Shown one piece after another: positions 43,897-48,771 of a DNA stretch of 48,771 nt (its first letter is position 1; every line of letters starts with the position of its first letter). Source of the DNA: Planctomycetia bacterium. Its GTDB lineage: Bacteria; Planctomycetota; Planctomycetia; Pirellulales; S012-138. A program made the position numbers and the translations under genes. A model generated the notes under the pieces. It made no database searches, had not been told where the DNA came from, and worked only from the letters and a program-made list of their open reading frames with translations. The stretch covers positions 1-48,771 of the forward strand of contig JACOUI010000243.1 of NCBI GenBank assembly GCA_016177915.1. The letters run 5' to 3'.

Positions 43897-44721
43897 GTGC
43901 CAGCGTCTTCAAAATCGGCCCCGCCGCCGATCGTCACCCTCCTCACCGATTTCGGCACGGCCGACTATTTCGTCGCCGCCGTGAAAGGCGTGATCCTCGG
44001 CCGCTGCCCCGGCGCGACACTGATTGACGTCACGCACGACGTCCCGGCGCATGACGTCGCCGCCGCGGCGTTTACGCTCTTGGCCGTGCACCGCTCGTTC
44101 CCGCCGGGCACGGTGCACCTGGCCGTCGTCGATCCGGGCGTCGGGTCAGCGCGCCGCCCGATTGCGGCCGCGGCCGGCGGGCAGCTCTTTGTCGCTCCCG
44201 ACAACGGCCTCCTGGATTACGTTCTGCAGCGCGAGAGCGGCGCCCGCGTGCACCACGTCACCGCGGAGCAGCTCTTTCAACGGCCGACGAGCGCGACGTT
44301 TCAGGGCCGCGACGTGTTCGCTCCCGTCGCCGCGGCGCTGGCTGTGGGAACCGCCCCCTCGCACCTGGGGCCGGCGATCCACGACTTTGTGAAGCTGCCG
44401 CCCTTGCGCCCGGCCACCGACGCGGACGGCGTCTGGCACGGGTCGGTCCTGCACGTCGATCGATTTGGAAACTGCGTGACGACGTTCGCCCGCGACGAAG
44501 CGCCCGGCACGAACCTGAAGGGACGGAGTTTTCGTCTCACGGTCGGCAGCCGGGCCGTCACGGAGCTGCGCGAGTTTTATGCCGCGGGCGGCGAGAGCCC
44601 CGAGGCGTTGTTTGCGATCTGGGGCAGTGCGGGATTCTTGGAGGTCTCCGCGTGGCGGGATTCGGCGGCCCGGCTTACGGGCGTGAAGCGCGGCGACGCC
44701 GTGGCGCTGCGCATGGGGTGA
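43897..44721 (+). CDS. S-adenosyl-L-methionine hydroxide adenosyltransferase (DUF62 family)
   Basis: A 274-residue enzyme of the DUF62/fluorinase-like family, which splits SAM to adenosine and methionine using a hydroxide. Family motifs are IVTLLTDFGTADYFVAAVKG (with the DFG..D site), IDVTHDVPAHDV, VVDPGVGSARRPIA and APDNGLLDYV. The C-terminal domain has VLHVDRFGNCVTTF and IWGSAGFLEVS. The GTG at 43897 is preceded by AAGGAC at a good distance. It is transcribed away from the rRNA genes. Its job, probably SAM removal, is not well understood in the family. Confidence 0.93.
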   Translation: MPASSKSAPPPIVTLLTDFGTADYFVAAVKGVILGRCPGATLIDVTHDVPAHDVAAAAFTLLAVHRSFPPGTVHLAVVDPGVGSARRPIAAAAGGQLFVAPDNGLLDYVLQRESGARVHHVTAEQLFQRPTSATFQGRDVFAPVAAALAVGTAPSHLGPAIHDFVKLPPLRPATDADGVWHGSVLHVDRFGNCVTTFARDEAPGTNLKGRSFRLTVGSRAVTELREFYAAGGESPEALFAIWGSAGFLEVSAWRDSAARLTGVKRGDAVALRMG

Positions 44722-44799
44722 CGCGACGCAAAAGTGACATTCTCGTCCGCGAAGGGGTTGGGTATTCTCTCCGAGCGCCCAAAGCCCCGCGGCCCTGCC

Positions 44800-45429
44800 A
44801 TGCACAACGACTCTCCCACGCCGCGCAAAGCGCCTTCCGCCGCCCAAGCGCCGGCGGACGACGACGACGTCGCCCTTGCATCGGCAGAAACATCGTCCGC
44901 GTCCGTCTCTCCCTCGGCCATCCTCGAAGCCATGCTCTTCGTCGGCCATCCGGCCGGCGATCCGCTCTTGCCGGAGCAGGCGGCGGGGCTGATCCGCGGC
45001 GTGCGGCCCAAGGAAATCGAGGCGCTCGTCGGCGAATTGAACGCCCGCTATGCCGCCGCCAACTGCCCCTACCACGTCGTCCGCCAGCAGGGCGGCTATC
45101 GCCTGGAGTTGAAGCCGGAATTCGGGCCGCTGCGCAACCGCTTTCACCTCCGCGCCCGCCGCGCCCGGCTGTCGCAGGCGGCCGTCGATGTCCTGTCGCT
45201 CGTCGCCTACCGGCAGCCGGTCACGGCCGACGAAGTCGGCCGGCTGCGCGGATTTCCCAGCGCGGCCATCCTGGCGCAGCTCGTCCGCCGGGGCCTGTTG
45301 CGCGTCGACCGGCCCCCGACGAAACCCCGACGAACGCGCTACCACACGACCGACCGCTTCCTGAAGCTGCTGGAGCTGGAGAGCCTCGACGACCTGCCCC
45401 ACGGCCAGGAAACCGAACCGGGCCCGTAG
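44800..45429 (+). CDS. scpB: Segregation and condensation protein B (ScpB)
   Basis: A 209-residue kleisin partner of the SMC-ScpAB chromosome condensin. After a disordered acidic N-terminus (about 1-38), the two winged-helix domains follow: SAILEAMLFVGHPAGDPLLP, IEALVGELNARYAAANCPYH and QQGGYRLEL; then LSQAAVDVLSLVAYRQPVTA, EVGRLRGFPSAAILAQLVRRG and the HTTDRFLKLLEL tail. In canonical ScpB the 'YkQPiTr.eIe.IRGv' motif is close to YRQPVTADEVGRLRGF. scpA is not adjacent. The ATG at 44800 is chosen; upstream in-frame text is shadow. Confidence 0.9.
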   Translation: MHNDSPTPRKAPSAAQAPADDDDVALASAETSSASVSPSAILEAMLFVGHPAGDPLLPEQAAGLIRGVRPKEIEALVGELNARYAAANCPYHVVRQQGGYRLELKPEFGPLRNRFHLRARRARLSQAAVDVLSLVAYRQPVTADEVGRLRGFPSAAILAQLVRRGLLRVDRPPTKPRRTRYHTTDRFLKLLELESLDDLPHGQETEPGP

Positions 45430-45438
45430 CTCCTGCTC

Positions 45439-45461
45439 GTAGGGCAGGCGGCCCGCCTGCC
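45439..45461. repeat. Family-B palindromic repeat
   Basis: GTAGGGCAGGCGG-CCCGCCTGCC, a perfect copy about ten bases after the scpB stop codon, between convergent genes. Confidence 0.85.
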
Positions 45462-45493
45462 GTCCTTCGTGCCCATCGCGGCTCTGCGCGCGA

Positions 45494-46012
45494 TCACACC
45501 TCGCGCCACCCTGCCCCAACCCAAGGAACGTCCACTTTGGAGTCGAGCCGCAGCCGCAAGCTGAGCTGCGCGGCATGATGCTGGACGTGCCGGATGTTGT
45601 AGACGTAAAGCTCCGCCCGCGAAAACGCCCGCCGCTGAAATCCCGCCCGCGCCTTCAGCGAATCCTCGGATTCCGCGGCGATCCCTTGCGCCGCTTTCCT
45701 TCGGCAGTGCTCGAGGTACTTCTTGATGGAGGCCTTGTCGTAGAGCAGCACCGGCGCGTGGTCCTCGAATTCCTCGTAGTCGCGAAAGAAATGCTCGTTC
45801 TCGCGATGAAACGGCTGCCCGCTGAACGATTCCTCGTTCGGCCCGAGATAGTAATCCGCATAGAACAACGTGTGAAACGCGACCTGGCAGAACAGGTGGT
45901 TGCCGACCCGCGAGTTCCACGCGGCTTCGGGACAGCGGTCGAGGCACGCGTTCAAGGTGCACAGCGCCGCCTCGAACTGACTCCCGATCAGTGCTTTGAA
46001 CGTGGCGAGCAT
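45494..46012 (-). CDS. DinB-like four-helix protein
   Basis: A 172-residue protein of the DinB/YfiT-like superfamily. It has four helices, with candidate metal His residues in VAFHTLFYADYYLG and in the C-terminal IRHVQHHAAQLSLRLR. Family members include metal-dependent thiol transferases and damage-inducible proteins of unknown role. The ATG at 46012 has GGGGAG upstream; a TTG just before it is less likely. No partner gene is nearby. Confidence 0.83.
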   Translation of the reverse strand: MLATFKALIGSQFEAALCTLNACLDRCPEAAWNSRVGNHLFCQVAFHTLFYADYYLGPNEESFSGQPFHRENEHFFRDYEEFEDHAPVLLYDKASIKKYLEHCRRKAAQGIAAESEDSLKARAGFQRRAFSRAELYVYNIRHVQHHAAQLSLRLRLDSKVDVPWVGAGWREV

Positions 46013-46028
46013 CAATCTCTCCCCATGC

Positions 46029-46076
46029 GTGGGGCAGGCGTCCCGCCTGCCGTAGGGCGGACTTCAGTCCGTCCTT
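46029..46076. repeat. Family-B and family-C repeats side by side
   Basis: GGGGCAGGCGTCCCGCCTGCC is followed by GTAGGGCGGACTTCAGTCCG-type sequence, the same two families that are clustered at 2417-2569. Confidence 0.8.
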
Positions 46077-46105
46077 CCTCCTCCCTTCGCGGACGTACGA
46101 TGCTG

Positions 46106-46372
46106 CTACGCACCGCCCCCCAGCGCCGGATGAAAGTGCACTTCGCTCTCCTCGCCGACCGCCGCGAACATTCCCCGGTTCGTGATCACGCCGTCGATGC
46201 TCGCCGTCAGCCCCGACGCGAACCGGTCGCCGTCTTGCAGCCGCGCGGCCATGCCCGGAAAGTCCGCCTCCAGCGCCGCCACCACCTGCCGCATGCTCTT
46301 CCCTTTGACGCGGACGACGGCCTTGCCGCCGGTCAGGTCGCGCATCTGCGGCGGAATGTGCACGGTGGGCAT
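46106..46372 (-). CDS. MoaD/ThiS-family small protein
   Basis: An 88-residue beta-grasp protein resembling sulfur carriers: VHIPPQMRDLTGG, VKGKSMRQVVAALEADFPGM, LTASIDGVITNRG and EVHFHPALGGG. Carriers end in Gly-Gly, which is adenylated and turned into a thiocarboxylate. Here one Ala follows the glycines (GGGA), so activation would need trimming or does not occur. The ATG at 46372 is used; the longer upstream frame is Arg-rich shadow. It sits 64 bases after the YfhO-like gene on the same strand and has no cysteine synthase or molybdopterin gene nearby. Confidence 0.82.
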   Translation of the reverse strand: MPTVHIPPQMRDLTGGKAVVRVKGKSMRQVVAALEADFPGMAARLQDGDRFASGLTASIDGVITNRGMFAAVGEESEVHFHPALGGGA

Positions 46373-46436
46373 GGGAGCGGGGAAGGATGAGCGGTGAGGC
46401 GTGAGGGTTGAGGATAGCAGAGGTGGCGCCCGTCGA

Positions 46437-48771
46437 CTACGCGGCCGGTTTCTGCGCTTGTCCCGTGGGCGACCGCCAGAATAGCGTGCCAAGCCACGCA
46501 ATCGCCCCGGCGCCGCTCAGGCAGAGACCCCACGTGTACGTTGCGGGACGGTAGCGGTACGTCACACGGTGTTCCCCTGCCGGCAGGTAAACGCCCCGCA
46601 GCACCCGGTTCGTGCGCAAGATCGAAAGCGGCGTCGGCGGCGACCACTCGCCCACTGCCGATCGAGTCGAGACCTCGGCCGTCCAGCCGGGATAGTAGAG
46701 GTCGGCCAGCACGACCAGCCCCGGCGAGGGCAGGTGCACGTCCACGTGGACTTCCTGCGGACCGGCCGCGACGACCCGGCACTCGCCGCCGATCGCAGCC
46801 GCCGGGGCGCGGCGCCGAAATTGCTTCGTCCAATACGCGACGTCGTTCACCTCCACCACGGCCGTCCGTACGAAGTCGCGCGACAGCCCGCCCGGAAACA
46901 ACACGTCGCGCGTCCGCTCCTTGATCGCCGCCGGCCGCCGGTCCGCCGGTTCCGGCAGCACCTCCACGTCGTACACGGCCCAGGCCCGCGGCTGCGCCGA
47001 GGGGTTCTTCCACACGCAAGTTTCCACGCCCGTAAGCGCCGGCGACTCAAGAGGCTGCCACGTTGCCGGCGGCGCTGCGCCCGGCGGAAGCACGAGATAC
47101 CGCACGCCCAGCGCCGACAGCAGCTCCGGATGCACCGGCAGCGGGCGGCCGTCGGCCGTCCGGGTCGCGGGCGTCTCCTCCCGCAGCGGCGAGAATAAAT
47201 GGAGCGTCTGAAGATCGCGATTGGCAAGCGTCTCGGGACTATTCACGAGCGCGACGCCGTGCAGCAAATGATACTTGGGCGAAAGCGTGTCCCGATCGAA
47301 GGCCACGCCCTCCGCCTGCCGCACCGTGCCGACGGACTTTGCCCAATCGGCCGGAAACCAGTCGCTCCCACGACCGACTCGGAACGAATCCACCCCGTCG
47401 TGCTGTGCGTCCTCGTTGATCGCGTCCGCCACGCGCGACCGGTCGTGCCACAATGGCGCCGGCGCCGTCGAGAGCATCCAGCCGTTCGCCACGGCCAGGT
47501 CCGCCGCCGTCACCATCAAAACGACAACGCCCGTCAGCTTCGCCCTTCGCAACCAGAACGTCGCCACGCACCAGCCGATTGTCGTGACGACCAGCGTCTG
47601 ACCGAACGACCACACGACGTCGCTCCAGGCCCCATTCACATCCAGCGGCCCAAAGAGCGGATCAGGTTCCGCGCCGCCGACCCACTGCGCCCAAAAGCGC
47701 TTGACGGCCAGCGCGACGACCAGGCCAACGGCGCTGGCGACCACGAGGATCATCGCCGACCGCCAGCGCGGAGGCGATTGCGCCTTGTCGCCCTCTTCGG
47801 CTAATTCACGCCAGCCCTGCGCCGCCAACATGCTCGCCCCCAGGCTGAACAGCACCAGCAGCTTGCCGGGATACCGAAAACCGACGTAGCCGGGCAGCAC
47901 AACCGTCATCAGCCAATAGAGTCCGCCAAGGGCATCGCCCACGGGCCAGTCCTTCGTCGCGCCGGGCGAGAAGAGCGCCGTCGCCTGCTTGGAGAGCCAG
48001 CTCAGACCATACTCGCCGAGTGCGCCGATCAATCCCGTCACGCACAGCCAGAACATGAGGCGTCCCTGCGGCGTCGTCTTTCGCCACGCGCGGCAGCGCA
48101 GCGCCAGGAGCAGCGGCAGGCAGCCGAAATAAAGCGATGGGCAAAAGGCCCGGCCCTCCGCCGGCAGGGCCTCGATCCACCGCCGGTGTACCGGGTACTG
48201 CCGGCCGCTGAAATTGGGCCAGAGAAACTCCGGCCAGCGCCACGGCCCGACGCTGAAATCGCTGGCGCGATCGAGGCTCGTTTCGCCGGCGGGCGACGAC
48301 GGCCGCGACAATAGGCCGGCGTACCACGGCGTTGGAGTCCCGCCTTCAGGCGGCGTGCTTGTTGGAGTCCCGCCTTCAGGCGGCGTGCTTGTTGGAGTCC
48401 CGCCTTCAGGCGGCGCAGCGTTTCTGGGGGCGCCGCCTAAAGGCGGAACTCCAACAGCCAACTCACACAAACTCCGCGGCGCGTCCGACTCCGCGCGATC
48501 GCTCAGCCCCAGCAGCTCCCACGTCGGCAGCACCTGCACGGCCGCCAGCGCAAACGCCATCGCCACCGCAAGCGTCAGGAGCACGAGTCGATTCCCCCGC
48601 CAGCGTGGCGGAGTCGCCGATTCATCGTCCTGCTTTTTGCCCTCGGCCGGCAAAGCGCCCGCCGGGGCGGCCTTCCGTTCGCCCCGGCGCACCAGCCAGG
48701 CGTAAACGGCCGCCATCAAGATCAAGTGATACGCCGTCTGCGGATCGCCCCCCAGCGTCACCGCCGCCAGC
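46437..48771 (-). CDS. YfhO-like membrane protein (5' end outside window)
   Basis: At least 777 residues of a YfhO-type multi-pass membrane protein (bacterial YfhO is linked to glycosylation of envelope polymers in Gram-positives). LGGDPQTAYH, near the visible start, is the typical loop motif. Several membrane helices follow (LVLLTLAVAMAFALAAVQVL and others), then a large extracytoplasmic region with DLYYPGWTAEVSTR and VYLPAGEHRVTYRYRPATYT, and a last helix (GLCLSGAGAIAWLGTLFWRS). The loop at about residues 105-145 is built from repeat DNA: APPEGGTPTSTPPEGGTPT is encoded by in-frame 30-base units. The open frame continues past 48771, so the true start lies beyond the window. Confidence 0.85.
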   Translation of the reverse strand, partial: LAAVTLGGDPQTAYHLILMAAVYAWLVRRGERKAAPAGALPAEGKKQDDESATPPRWRGNRLVLLTLAVAMAFALAAVQVLPTWELLGLSDRAESDAPRSLCELAVGVPPLGGAPRNAAPPEGGTPTSTPPEGGTPTSTPPEGGTPTPWYAGLLSRPSSPAGETSLDRASDFSVGPWRWPEFLWPNFSGRQYPVHRRWIEALPAEGRAFCPSLYFGCLPLLLALRCRAWRKTTPQGRLMFWLCVTGLIGALGEYGLSWLSKQATALFSPGATKDWPVGDALGGLYWLMTVVLPGYVGFRYPGKLLVLFSLGASMLAAQGWRELAEEGDKAQSPPRWRSAMILVVASAVGLVVALAVKRFWAQWVGGAEPDPLFGPLDVNGAWSDVVWSFGQTLVVTTIGWCVATFWLRRAKLTGVVVLMVTAADLAVANGWMLSTAPAPLWHDRSRVADAINEDAQHDGVDSFRVGRGSDWFPADWAKSVGTVRQAEGVAFDRDTLSPKYHLLHGVALVNSPETLANRDLQTLHLFSPLREETPATRTADGRPLPVHPELLSALGVRYLVLPPGAAPPATWQPLESPALTGVETCVWKNPSAQPRAWAVYDVEVLPEPADRRPAAIKERTRDVLFPGGLSRDFVRTAVVEVNDVAYWTKQFRRRAPAAAIGGECRVVAAGPQEVHVDVHLPSPGLVVLADLYYPGWTAEVSTRSAVGEWSPPTPLSILRTNRVLRGVYLPAGEHRVTYRYRPATYTWGLCLSGAGAIAWLGTLFWRSPTGQAQKPAA
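48331..48455. repeat. Three in-frame 30-base family-F repeats plus an inverted copy inside a gene
   Basis: Units at 48331-48360, 48361-48390 (identical) and 48391-48420 (differing only at the end), each with core GGAGTCCCGCCTTCAGGCGG. A related inverted copy (CGCCGCCTAAAGGCGGAACT) lies at about 48431-48450. Thirty bases keep the reading frame, adding ten residues per unit. Confidence 0.92.

Overview
The window is high-GC bacterial DNA that looks like a planctomycete, probably of the Pirellulales type. The signs are: a 23S-5S rRNA unit with no 16S gene upstream (unlinked rRNA genes are established for Pirellula-like bacteria); several large secreted TPR proteins and an FG-GAP/TPR gene pair; a membrane-anchored leucine-rich-repeat protein with the typical planctomycete N-terminus; a transporter starting with an 'NPYVSPP'-type leader; and many short palindromic repeats between genes. 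kdsB implies Kdo-containing lipopolysaccharide, and mqnE implies menaquinone synthesis by the futalosine route. The assignment is inference, because no 16S gene is present.

Layout. 1-3360: noncoding lead-in, then mqnE, a TlpA-like thioredoxin lipoprotein and kdsB on the minus strand. 3491-8081 (plus): a TIGR01777 epimerase, a HAD hydrolase, a possible 43-residue ORF, and an FG-GAP protein overlapping a TPR protein. 8168-14202: an MFS transporter (minus), a DUF481 outer-membrane protein, a small helical-repeat protein, an SGNH hydrolase, a frameshifted LRR protein and an antitoxin/PIN-toxin pair. 14349-22355 (minus): an AlkD-like protein, a YVTN/di-heme cytochrome, hemC, a lipoprotein and an 819-residue anchored protein, followed by an A/T-richer patch with small uncertain ORFs. 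22833-27781 (minus): a YhaN-like SMC-type ATPase translationally coupled to a SbcD/YhaO-like phosphoesterase. 28125-29796: an ACT-like protein and two tandem copies of one toxin-antitoxin operon. 29978-36726 (minus): two secreted TPR proteins, one of 1765 residues. 36955-39628 (plus): a family-5 uracil-DNA glycosylase and an asparagine-synthetase homologue whose active-site motifs have been lost. 39684-43607 (minus): 5S and 23S rRNA with promoter, boxA, processing stem and terminator. 43897-48771: SAM hydroxide adenosyltransferase, scpB, DinB-like, MoaD/ThiS-like and a YfhO-like membrane protein that runs off the window.

The most striking element is a 271-nt insertion in the 23S gene. It has all the primary-sequence marks of a self-splicing group I intron: a P1 helix with a terminal U.G pair, P/Q/R/S core elements, P7, P8, P9 with a GNRA loop, and a final G. 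It sits exactly after U1931 (E. coli numbering), at the foot of helix 69, and carries no homing endonuclease.

A second theme is a set of palindromic repeats scattered between genes. Several copies lie so that their first TAG is the stop codon of the neighbouring gene (kdsB, the epimerase, the MFS transporter, the 173-residue protein, the SGNH hydrolase and probably a small ORF). One family is also found in frame inside the YfhO-like coding sequence. A third theme is eroded catalytic motifs: the AsnB-like protein, and the YhaO-like protein, which lacks the GNHD motif.
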